This document shows positions 40,401 through 50,471 of a stretch of 64,000 nucleotides of DNA, piece by piece. Position numbers and translations under genes: made by a program. Origin of the DNA: Micractinium sp. NFX-FRZ (taxonomy: Eukaryota > Chlorophyta > Trebouxiophyceae > Chlorellales > Chlorellaceae); contig JAPTJF010000211.1 of the NCBI GenBank assembly GCA_029339195.1, forward strand, positions 1 to 64,000, in the 5' to 3' direction. The notes below the pieces were generated by a model. The model saw nothing but the letters and a program-made list of their open reading frames with translations. It had not been told where the DNA came from and did not search any database. Numbering within the stretch: position 1 is the first letter of the stretch; the number at the start of each line of letters is the position of its first letter.

Positions 40401-43400
40401 GTCTGGAAGGAGACGGGGGAGGTCTCGGTCATGCCGTAACAGATGGTCACGTCACTCATGTGCATCTCGGTGCGCACCTGCAGGGCAGGTCGGGAGGAGG
40501 AAAGGTAACGGAGGCAAAGAGGAGAGGGAGGGTGAAGGGCGAGGCAGTGATCAAAGGGCCAGGCGTGCTGCACAGGTGGGCTACAAGGCGGCTTTAAAGG
40601 GCAGGGGAGGCTGCAGAAACCTGGAGATGAGGTGCGTGATTACTTGATGCAGAGGAGGCCAGAGGCGGCAGCACCATGCATTCCTGCCACGCTTGTTTGC
40701 GGAGCTCCAGCAACACACCGTCCTGCTGGTACCCATGCCACTGGAAGGGAAACCGGGGCAACAGCAAGACACCCGCAATGTTCACAGTCAACCCGCCCCA
40801 CCTTCTTCATGACTTCCACAGGGCAGGTGGACCCTGCCATCACGCCGGTGCGCAGGCTGTCCAGGCGGTACTGCTTGAAGCTGCAATAAAAAGAGGGTGG
40901 GTGGGAGGTTTGGCTGAGTGCGTCTGGACGAGCAGCGATAAGGTGGGGGCCGCAGTCTGTCCCCAGCACACGCGCCTGCAAGCGCCCCCACGGGCCACGC
41001 CCCACGTGGCACGACTGCTCCCTCACTTGGGCAGCACCAGCTTACTCAGCGACACTTAGTGCTGGGACGCTGCTGCCTCCCGCGCAGCAATCAACAGGAC
41101 ATGGTTCAGTTCAAACCAACTCACTTGGGCAGCGCCAGCTCAGCGATGAACATGGTGGGCACGCCGTAGAGCGAGGTGCAGCGCTCGGAGGACACCGCCG
41201 CCAGCGTGGCCTCGGGGAAGAAGGATTCTGCCGGGGTGGTGAGAAACAGGGGGGGGGAGTGTTGCAATTGTTGGTGAGAAACAGCGGGGGGGAGTGTTGC
41301 AGTTGTTGGCGAGAAAGTCGACCCAAATGACTTTGCTCCCACTCACCCCACCCACCCACCCACGCACCAGCAGGGGACCCCAGGCTGCTTCCAGCAAAGC
41401 AACTCAGCCAGCAAGGCTAGCCAATCAACAAGCAACAGTGCATCACCTGCAGGGTAGACCATGGCCGCGCCCGAGGTGACGCACGCCGTGTTGCCAATCA
41501 CCATCCCGAAGCAGTGATAGAGCGGCACAGGGATGCACACCCTGCAGCACAGAAAGGGGTGGTGCGGGGGTGGCTGATTTGATGGGGCAAGCGTCCAGTG
41601 GTGCCCAGTGACTTCAAGAGACAAGTGTGTCCATTTGGTCCCCAGTGACTTGATTATGTGAGGAAGCTGGGCAGCCACGCGGCCATCCCACGGCAATGCT
41701 GCCAGCACGCCTGTAGTAAATCAGTAAGCGCCAGTGTGCCCAGCGGCGCTCCCCTATGCCTACCTGTCGGCCTCTGTGTATCGGCAGGTGCGGGCGATGA
41801 AGAGGCCGTTGTTGAGTATGTTGCGGTGGCTCAGGGTGGCCGCCTTGGGCCGGCCCGTGGTGCCTGCCATGACAGGGGGGCAGGGACGACAATGGGAAGC
41901 GATGAGGTGACGTGGGATGAGTTGAGGAGGGCGGGGAGTGATACGACGTGAGCCGGGTTGAGGTGAGATGAGATGAGATGGGGTCTGTGCCCCGGAGTGT
42001 AAGCCAGCCCTGGCGCTGTCGCGGGCGGGGCGGCAACAAGCCGCCGCGGCCGCAGCCGGTGCGAACCACACGGCACTGCTCGACCTCACGACACTGCTCG
42101 TGTAAACCAGTGACACTATGGTACCGTCTACCCAGCCGTGGCACCACAGCAGCACCGCCACATCACCCACCCGCTCACACACCTGACGTGTACTGGAGGC
42201 TGAGGGGGCCGTCGGGCAGCAGCTGCTGACCAGCATGCCACGTCAGCACCGCCACATCAGCACTGCCATGTCAGCATCCCACCCGCCCACCTGACGTGTA
42301 CTGGATGTTGATTGGGTCGTCCGGCAGCAGCTGCGCTTCCCGCTGCCGCAGCTGCGCCTCCAGCTCCGGTGCGGCGCCGCCCGCCAGCAGCGCCTGCCAG
42401 CTCAGGTAGCCTGTGAGGCATGAAGGGTGGGGGCAGGACAGAGGGCAGGAGTGTCAGGGCAGCAGGCAGGTTGGGAGAGGCGGATTGGAGGCTGCCCGCC
42501 AGTAGCGCCTGCCAGCTCAGGTAGCCTGTGAGGCATGAAGGGTGGGGGCAGGACAGAGGGCAGGAGTGTCAAGGCCTTGAGCAGGTGCAGAGAGCGCAGC
42601 CAGAAAGGGGGCAGGCAGCGGCCCCCGGGCACGAGGGATGGGCGGCTTCGGGCAGGCTGGGGGAGGGCAACAGATGCATGTATCGGAGAACAGGGGTGCC
42701 AGGCCATGCAGGGTGTGTGAACAAGCCCAGCCAGGCCAGGCGTCCCCGTGTGGCGCGGTTATACGCCCCCACCCAGCGCCAGCCTCTACCGCCCACCACC
42801 AGCCACCCCTCAGGGCAGCCGCCCTGCCCCACCCGCCCGCCTGCCCACCCACCTTCCGGCGCGGCGCCGTCGTCGCCCTCACCCTCGCCTGCGCCCAGCA
42901 CCACGCGATGCCGCAGCTGCGGCGCCTGCTCTGCCACCTCGCTGCTACCTGCCATCTCCAGAAACTCGGTCCCTCCCCGCAGCCCCGGCGCAAGCACCAG
43001 GGTGGTGACGCCTGATTGGGCCAGAGCATACGCCAGCTCAGCAGCCCGGTAGGCGGGGTTGATGTTGACCTGGCGCCAGACAGGGTGGAGCCGTACAGGG
43101 GGCAGGGTTAAACCAGGAGACACTGAGCGATCCTGCGTGCCGCCAGCTCAGCAGCCCGGTAGGCGGGGGTTGATGCTGATCTGGCGCCGGGGTGACAAGT
43201 AGTCTACTCGCACTGAGTTTTGGCCATGCGCGAGGGCATGGGGAACCAGCCCCAAGACACATCCTCTGCCCTCCCCCACCGGGAGGCCGCCCAGGAAGGC
43301 ACCCCGCCCCTGGTGGTGCGGCCCCTCCCACGCCCCGCCTCACCAGAATGGCCCCCACTTTGGCTGTTGCAAACTGCAGCACCACCCATTCCACCCGGTT

Positions 43401-44700
43401 GGGTGCCCAGATGCCCACACGGTCCTCCTTCTGCGGTGGGAGGACGGGAGTGGGCCACAAGGCGCACGCATTCATGACCAAAACACACACAGCAAGAGTT
43501 TCCTGACAGCAGTGGTTGGGAGCCCAGATGCCAACGCGGTCCTCCTTCTGCCGGGGGTGGGGGTGGGGCACACGGCCATATAGTATCAGCCACACGAGCA
43601 TCCACACAGCAAGAGTCTCCGGATCACTGCAGCTGGCAGCCCACGCTGCAGAGCCCACGCGGTTCTCCTCCTGCATCTACACGCCCCTCAATCACTCCAC
43701 TTGCTGGCACACATCCGCATTCTCTTTCACCATACACCACAGTTGCACTCCAGGCTCACCTGCACCCCGAGCGCCAGCAGGCCGCGCGCCGCCGCCTCCA
43801 CCTGCAGGTGGAAAGCGCGCCAGCTCAGCCGCACGCCCTGGTGCAGGCTGACCACAGCGTCGCTGTCGGGGTAGCTCTGCACGAACGTTTGGTGACAGGG
43901 GGCAGGCAGGGGGGTGTTGTTTATGTTGAGCTGTACACCAGGACAAGGTGCAGTTGTCAGGGTGGCGCTGCAAGGCCGGGGCAGGGCACAGGGTGCGAGT
44001 GCAGAGTGCAGTGTGCAGGGCAACTGCACGCCGGCCTGGGGCAGCTGCCGCCCTTGATCACACAAGCCCTTGATCACACGAGCTGCACGCTGCAGCTGCA
44101 GCCGTTTGCTGACACCCCTGGCCGCTGCTGCCTGACACGCCCGCTCACCCGCACGGTGCGGTCTAGGCACTGCCCCAGCGTCTCTTCAAGTTGGGGCACA
44201 TCTGTGGCGCCCTTCACGTGCGAAAGGCCCTGCCCTTCATGCTGCTGATGCTGCGCTGGCGGCGCCGGGCTGCTGGGCAGCACTGCAGGCGATGGGGGGG
44301 GCAAGGGAGGGCAGGGGCACAGCACACATCGACTGAGCACCGTCGTGCGCAGCTACTGGGGGCAGGATGAGCTGGGCAGAAGCTCTGGGAAGCCATTTTA
44401 GGGCACCGGGACACAGTGGCACTCGGGCAATTGCCGGGGCCGTGCACCCTCCACAGCCACGCCCAACTGTCATTCTGGCGGGCTCCAGGCCAACGCATCA
44501 AACTGCTCACCTGAGCTCCTGAGGCGGGGCAGTACTGTGTCCTGCTGCCTGCTTGAGCCAGACGCCTGTGGCACCGCCACACCCCTCCGCCTGCTGCTGC
44601 TGCTGGCACCGGGGGTGGTGCCGGCGAGCGGGGGTGGCGCCGGCCGCGGTGCCGCCGCCGCCGCCGCGGAGGGCAGCTGCTGCTGCCAGGCGCGGAGCAT
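37472..44700 (-). CDS. Acyl-CoA synthetase, ACSF2-type
   Basis: AMP-forming ligase that activates a fatty acid through an acyl-adenylate to acyl-CoA; closest in type to mitochondrial ACSF2 (medium-chain). Eighteen exons fit: 44700-44511, 44282-44149, 43876-43760, 43430-43344, 43069-42853, 42410-42291, 41863-41764, 41541-41447, 41227-41125, 40880-40802, 40477-40390, 40194-40094, 39759-39676, 39415-39303, 38787-38680, 38355-38286, 38072-38013, 37531-37472, giving 641 residues. The N-terminus (about 1-65) is Arg/Ala/Ser-rich, like an organelle presequence. The phosphate loop YTSGTTGRPK lies near 286-295, YGMTETSP near 428-435, HTGDLA near 510-515, [17 protein letters not shown] near 526-542, and the catalytic Lys of LTISGK at about 620. 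The last intron seems to use a GC donor (GCACGT). Many introns carry exon echoes. Substrate chain length cannot be read from sequence. Confidence 0.95.
38205..38260 (-). repeat. Donor-side echo of acyl-CoA synthetase exon 16
   Basis: Plus-strand CCCACCTTGTAGCGGGGCCA, continuing CCTGCCCCTTGCACCAC, repeats the real exon end at 38281-38320 with a one-base insertion. It would otherwise encode [10 protein letters not shown] plus donor. Confidence 0.9.
38840..38900 (-). repeat. Acceptor-side echo of acyl-CoA synthetase exon 15
   Basis: It would encode [15 protein letters not shown], against [15 protein letters not shown] in exon 38787-38680. Confidence 0.85.
39215..39245 (-). repeat. Donor-side echo of acyl-CoA synthetase exon 14
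   Basis: It would encode EENMYPR plus GTGAGC, against GENIYPR plus GTGAGC at 39303. Confidence 0.75.
39535..39605 (-). repeat. Donor-side echo of acyl-CoA synthetase exon 13
   Basis: It would encode [11 protein letters not shown], against [11 protein letters not shown] in exon 39759-39676. It lies downstream of the exon. Confidence 0.65.
41020..41060 (-). repeat. Donor-side echo of acyl-CoA synthetase exon 9
   Basis: It would encode SKLVLPK plus GTGAG, against AELALPK plus GTGAG at 41125. Confidence 0.75.
42180..42240 (-). repeat. Donor-side echo of acyl-CoA synthetase exon 6
   Basis: It would encode [16 protein letters not shown] followed by a GTGTG donor, against [16 protein letters not shown] at 42291. 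The copy keeps an open frame and a possible donor. Confidence 0.85.
42379..42571 (-). repeat. Near-identical duplication across exon 6 acceptor
   Basis: Bases 42379-42456 and 42494-42571 match over 78 positions with one difference by eye, an offset of 115 bp. The unit contains the exon start (42379-42410), its acceptor and 46 bases of intron. It is the youngest-looking echo in the window. Confidence 0.95.
43135..43200 (-). repeat. Acceptor-side echo of acyl-CoA synthetase exon 5
   Basis: Plus-strand CCAGCTCAGCAGCCCGGTAG, continuing GCGGGGGTTGATGCTGATCT, repeats the real exon start (43033-43072) with an extra G that breaks the frame. Confidence 0.9.
43505..43685 (-). repeat. Acceptor-side echoes of acyl-CoA synthetase exon 4
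   Basis: Two copies would encode [14 protein letters not shown] (43505-43555) and [13 protein letters not shown] (43630-43680), against [14 protein letters not shown] in exon 43430-43344. Confidence 0.9.
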
Positions 44701-46062
44701 GCCCGCGAGTGATCCTTGATGCGCCTGGTACGCAAGAAGACGTGCACCCAGTTCCCAAGGGCTGTTGGCCCGGGCAGCGGGGTCGCTTCAAACTTCGAGC
44801 GCCGTTTCCAGCAGGCAGCGCTGCTTACTGATAAGATTGCGAACTACTCGATCATGGGCAGGGTGCAAGCGACCGGATGAAGGGTCCGTGAAACCCTTTC
44901 GCAGCAGGCCACTCACACCCAGGCGGCGCAGAGGCGGCTTCGTAACAATCTCGTTGCTTCCTGGTGTTTCTTTTGACCTAGATTTGGGTTCTGGGAATCA
45001 CATGCCTCCAGAATGTTGCACAGACGGTAAGGAGCCTCACAACCCTGGGGCGCCGGCCTCTGCTCCTTGCCTCCCATGGAGCTGGTTTGGATGTCGGCGG
45101 GGCTGGTCTCAGGACCCCAGTACCAGCAGCGGCGGCGCAGCAGGCCACCAACCACCGGCGCTGTGGTTGACGGAGGCAACGCCGCACTAACGAGGTGCGC
45201 TGGTGGTCCATCGCCTGCCCCGTGCACTGTGGGGCGGTCCTGTAGGCAGGTCTGTCAGGGTACATAGCATCAGGCCTACCCTGGCAGTGGCCAGCTAGCC
45301 AGCCGGGTGAATGCCCGCCTTGGCATGTGCCAGCCCTCCTTTCCGCTGGCGGCAAAGTTGGCGTTGGTTGGGCAGCAGCGCAAATGCAGGGCTGGGAATG
45401 CACGGCAGTGGGGGATGCACAAGGCGGGCACGCTGCCTTCAACAATGAGCAGCGGACACCCAGGATGGGAACAGATAATCAGCAAGGACTGTGCCCTGGC
45501 ATGAGGGTCGGGAGGCATGCCCTTTGGCCTCCCCCTGCCCTGCTCGCTGCCTGGCATGGCACTGCCCACACTCTTGGGAAAAAGAGCAGAGTTGAGTTGA
45601 GGTCCTTTGGAGTGCGGAGCAAGGACGCATCAGCGGGAGGGGCAAGGTGGTTGGCTGGTGGGCAGCGGCGCAGGAGGCGCAAGGCTCAGCAGCGGGGTGC
45701 AGTGTTGCAAGGATGGGGCGGCAGTGGGGGGAGTGTTCTGTTGGGAGGGCATTGATGCAGTGGATCAGTCTGGGTATTGACAGAGTAGGAGCTTGGAGAG
45801 AACTGGGTTCCCTGGGGCGGTCAGCTAGCTGCTGCCGGTGCGTTGGCAGCAGCACAGCGTGCGTCGGGCAGTCTGGCAGCAGCACAGCGTGCGTGGCGTG
45901 GGAGAGCGCTTGCGCACTGCGGCCTCTGCTTTCTCGCGCGCCGTACTTTCCGCGGGATTTGTTAGCATGAGAATCAACTGGGCGTCCAAGCCGCTGTAAC
46001 CCGACGGGGACTGTCCAACCGCTCCGGGGAGTTGCGGGGGTTGCGCACCCTAGCCAGCCCAG
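44701..46062. other. Divergent intergenic region
   Basis: It lies between the acyl-CoA synthetase (-) and the second deacetylase-like gene (+). No convincing exon was seen. A short direct repeat, GGCAGCAGCACAGCGTGCGT, occurs at about 45846 and 45871. Promoters of both neighbours are expected here. Confidence 0.5.
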
Positions 46063-49000
46063 ATGGTCCGATCGGAGTCCACGTTGCTTCTGTTGACGCT
46101 GGTAGCTTCCGCGGCAACAGGTAAAGTCTCCGCGTCTGATCGCTGTGGCATGTGCTTTGCTGGCGGCACCTGCCCAGGGGCGCCGACAGTCTGCCGGCCG
46201 GCGGCAACTTCATGTTGGCAATGAAGTTGAATTACTGTTGACGTCAACCGCACTATTGTGCCATGATGTGCTTGCAGCCTCCGGAAAGCTCCCACGGTGG
46301 TATAACTGCAGCTGTGCCGCTGGCGCACAGGCGGGCAACACAACCGGCTGCGTCTGCCCCGCCACCGTACCGCCAGGGGGCCTCCCGCCCAGCGACACCC
46401 CACAGTTTATACTGTTCACGGTAGGCATGGACAGGCGCTTGCCAAGCTTCCACCAACCGGCTTGGCATGATGAGGGGTTCCCTGGCATTGCGGCATTTGT
46501 CTGGTTGTCGCTCATGTGTGCAGATTGTGTGCGTGGTGGGAGGGCAAATGGGCAGGCATGTGGAGAAAGGGGGGGCTGCCAGTGGGCCCGCCCCCAACCC
46601 TCCTGTGGCACACAACATCACCCCATCTTGCCCCTCCCCGCCCCCCCCTGTGGTACACAACAGTGACCCTGCTCCCCCCGTCTCCCTCCCACCTACTGCA
46701 GCATGACGATGCCATCACCCCCGCTGCCGAGGCCGCGTTCCGGGCCATCCTTGACGGCCGGCGCAGCCTGGACGGCTGCACAGCCACCGCCACTCTGTTC
46801 ACGCTGGCGAGAGGGACAGGTGGGGCGCTGCCTGGCGCCGCCTGGCGCCACCTGGTGCCTCTGGGATCCAAACCTAATGCTGCAGACCTGCGGGGCTGCA
46901 AGCCTAATGGCAAGGGCGCTGCCGCTGCTAGCTATTTCACCATCACGATTGACCTCCTGAATGCACCCCTGCCTGCTTGCTGACTGTGCAGACTGTGCGC
47001 TGCTGCGGGGGCTGCACCGGGATGGCTACGAATTGGCCTCTCACTCGCTATCACACCAGAAGGCAAGCGGGGGGGCAGGCATGGCTGATGCACGTTTCAC
47101 CTTGACTGATGACAACAACTTGCTGAACAACTGTAGGTGCGGGCCTCTGTGCGCCCCCTGCCTGCCTGCGTGCCTGCCTGCCTGCTGTGACGAGCGCCCC
47201 AACCGACAGGTGTGCTCACTTCCATCCGCTGCCTCACCCGCTCCACCTTCTGCAGATGAACGGCTGGAGCCGGGCGGAGGTTGAGGCAGAGGTGGTTGGC
47301 GGGCGGGCCGCCCTGGCCAGCAAGTGCAATGTGTCGGAGTCGGACATCGTGGGGTGGCGGCAGCCCTACCTCATGGCATCGCCCACCGTGCGAGAGGTGA
47401 GCGGGGGGAGGGGCTGGGCAGCTGCTTCGCCTGCCGCACTCCCAAACGGCTCTAGGGCACCGCGCCAATGCTTCCTGGAGCCAACAGTCCGCGTGCCCCC
47501 CACGCTCCCTCCTCCTCGCCCCCTTCCCGGCGTCCCCCCCCCCACCCACACACACACCCACAGGTGCTGCTGGAGGCGGGCTTCCTGTATGACAGCACAC
47601 TGCTGGAGGATCCCGAGGGCGGGTCGGTGTCCCGCGGCATGGGCGCCCGCCTGTGGCCCTACTCCCTGCGGGATGGCATCCCACAGAACTGCGAGAGGTG
47701 AGAGTGAGCCTGGGTTGGCGGTGCACCATGCTGTTGCACCGGCGTGCAACAATCTGTTGGTCGAGTCTGTTGTGTGCCTGTTGGACGTGCCAATTGGGCG
47801 CCACCGCAGTTTCTCCTCCCTGATCCCTCGCAGGTGGGCGCCTTACCAAGATTGCACCGAGGCGGAGCGCTACCCAGGGCTCTTCGAGGTGCCAGGTGGG
47901 CAAGCCGCCCCCCCAGCCTGGTGGGGCGCCACGCTGTGCCATGCTGTGCCTGCGCCCCCTCAGCTCCCTGGCGCTCTCGCTGTGTTCCCTCCATACCCCC
48001 AGCCTTATTGTAACACCCGTATTACTTGCCTGTCCCCGAGCTACTGCTCACATGACACCACCCTGTACTGGCCACTTTGATTCATACCATCCCCCCGCTC
48101 CCCCGCCGGAGGCCTTGCCCCTGCCTCCCGTCCGCGCCCCGCACCATCCGCCGCCCTACTTGGTCCCAGTTTCTCTGCCACCTGCCCCTGACCCCTTCAC
48201 CCCTGCCCACCCCTCCTGCCACCCGCAGTCTGGGACCTCTCCCCCACGGGCCTGTTCTCTGCCGACCCCGCCGACCGCAGCGGGCGCAGCATGTACGAGG
48301 TGCTGAAAGCGGCGTTTGACGCCGCCTACTCTGGCAACCGCGCGCCGCTGCCCATCTACGTGCACAGCTCCTTCTTCACTCCCGAGGGGGTGCAGGCCAT
48401 GCAGCGATTTGCAGGTGAGAGGCAGGCCGTGGGACAGGGGTGGACAGGGGCCATAGCAGTGGAGCTGACCAGTGTGGCCGGCCGGGGTGGCTGGTGCCGG
48501 GCTCGAAAGGCTGCTTTGCTTCCCTAGTGCCTCAATCTTGGAGCTCCGCCCTAGCCCGCATGCTCACATAGGCGTGCGCCACCCACCCCGGCTGCACTGC
48601 AGACTATGCTCTGAGCCAGCCCCACAGTTACTTTGTGACGATGCGGCAGGCTGTGGCGTGGATGCAGAATCCCGTGCCTGCGTCGCAGCTGACGCCCGCT
48701 GCGCTGGCGTGCGGCAACCCCGGCGGGGTGCCCACCACAGCAGCTGGCGCAGGCGTGCCTGCCGCTGGGCCGCCTCCGGTGGGCGCTCCTACAGCTAGCC
48801 CAGGCCCTTCAGCAGCCGCAGGGATTTTGGCCTCTGCGCCTCTCTTGACGGGAGCAGCCGGCGGGCAGCCGGCGGCTGGGGGTGGGCAGGGCAGCGCCGC
48901 GCCTCCGCCCCAGGCAGGCCTGGCGGCACCTGCCAGCGCTGCCGCTGCCCTTCCGACGCAGGGTCAGCACGATGCCGCCGCAGCATTTGCCATCATGGCA

Positions 49001-50167
49001 GCGGCGGAGGAGGGGGCGCAGGCGCAGGCGCGTGAAGCAACAGGTGGCGGCTCCGGAGCCAACCTGGCGGCAATTTTGGGTGAGTGCCCAATGTGCTGGT
49101 ATTATGAAATTGTAGTGCTGGGCAGTAGATGCCATGCCTGGGCTGCTTGGCGCTGCCTGTGCCTCACATGTTGCGGGCAGGCAAGACCTCCGGGGCCTGC
49201 GCCCAGCCAAGTCCCAACGATCTGCCCCCAGCATCTCGACCTTCTTGCCTGCCCTCTGCCTGCCTGGCGCATCCATCCCACCGGGAGGCTGCCGGTTGTT
49301 GGCTGGCCACTGAGGCACCAGATTCACTTGTGCTGACACTAAATGCTGCATCATCCTGACTTATTACTGCTCCGCACTGCCCGTGCTGCGGTACAGGCGG
49401 CGCACTGGGTGGGGCCGCTGCCGTAGCCGTGCTGGCGGCCGTGGTGGCAGTGGCTGTGCGGCGCAGGCAGCGGAGAGCGGCGGTGGAGGCGGCCCTGGCG
49501 GCGAGCAGCGCCCAGCGCTCGGCCTATGCCACCCACCTATACGCCACGCACATGCTGCAGCCAGGTGGGCAGGCACTTGCTTGGTTGTTGACCAAAGCAC
49601 GCTGTGGTTGCCAGCAGGAGCGTGCAGCGGTGGCCGGTGGCTGGGCAGCGCGTGCCAGTCGCCGGCTCTGCCTGCTGGCCTCTCATGCCCAAGTTACACA
49701 CAGTTGACAAAGGCTCCATGGGCCTGTGACTGCCCCTGCCCTCTGATTGGCCCTGCAGGTGCGACAGCCCACATTGCGTATGGCAAGGGCCTGAAGGACC
49801 GATTCGAGCTGACGGAAGTGGTAGAGCAATCAGGTGGGAGGGCAGCTTGCATGGTAAAGCGGGTTGTGTTTCATGGAATGCGGCGCTACATGCACCGGGG
49901 CTAGTCTTATCAGTGATTAGAAAGGTGCCGTGGCTTGCCCGTGGTGCCAGCAGTCGGGTTGGTTGGCCCGCCTGCCACACGGCATGATGTTGCCGCGAAT
50001 TGGAATGGCGCATCTGGCATTAGTTCTTTGTGATGAGTAATTTTCGTTGCCTTCGACTCTGCTGCTGCCAAGCTCATGTGTGACCGACGCAACGCGCTGC
50101 CCCCCGGCTGCTCGCAGGCACCCCCGATGGCAGCGCCCGCCGCCGCGTCCCGACAGCCTTCAACTGA
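46063..50167 (+). CDS. Polysaccharide (chitin) deacetylase-like membrane protein
   Basis: CE4-type hydrolase expected to remove acetyl groups from chitin-like wall polymers. Twelve exons fit: 46063-46120, 46278-46420, 46702-46819, 46992-47062, 47256-47396, 47564-47697, 47834-47895, 48229-48414, 48603-49079, 49397-49564, 49759-49833, 50118-50167, giving 560 residues. A signal peptide covers about 1-19 (STLLLLTLVASAA). A Cys-rich segment follows (YNCSCAAG to GCVCPATV). Metal and catalytic motifs look intact: FTHDDA (66-71), HSLSH (124-128) and WRQPY (164-168). YDSTLLEDPEGG, VWDLS and YVHSSFF match family positions. An Ala/Pro/Gly-rich linker leads to one membrane helix at about 466-484, then RRRQRR and a cytosolic tail, so it is a type I protein. 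The intron after 47062 uses a GC donor. It contrasts with the copy at 23727-27211, which has the opposite topology and an altered motif 1. Confidence 0.92.
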
Positions 50168-50471
50168 TGCAAGCACCCGGGGGGAGGCCTAGGGCAGGGC
50201 AGCCATGTAGGCAATGTAACAACACCCTCTGCACGTTGACCGAAATTGACAAGCAGAACAGCCCGCACGATGATAGGCAAGCTGCAGATGGGAGGGGTGC
50301 TGCTGGCGGCTGATGCGGCGAGGTACATGGCCTGTACTTTGTCCGAATGTGTCTGCTCGCCGAGGCTCTAGAAACACGACGGCACCGGGTCCCTGCAACT
50401 TCAACCTTGCCACATCGCTTTGGTAGCACCACCAGGCAGTCGCCCGCTCCCTTCCAACCCTCCGGAAAGAG
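50168..50471. promoter_or_regulatory. 3' end / promoter region before NHL gene
   Basis: Only 304 bases separate the deacetylase-like stop from the NHL gene start, both on the plus strand. It holds the TGTAA signal of the first gene and must contain the promoter of the second. Confidence 0.5.
50215..50219 (+). terminator. TGTAA poly(A) motif, deacetylase-like gene
   Basis: TGTAA lies 48 bases after the stop at 50167, preceding the next gene start at 50472. Confidence 0.65.

Noticed and set aside
42180..42240. Possible alternative exon of the acyl-CoA synthetase with its own donor
   Set aside because: It lacks an acceptor at its 5' side and duplicates the end of exon 6, so including it would repeat the YTSG motif; it is better read as an echo.
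44701..46062. A small gene in the divergent gap
   Set aside because: Open frames on both strands are short and of low complexity, without start context, splice pattern or recognisable domain.
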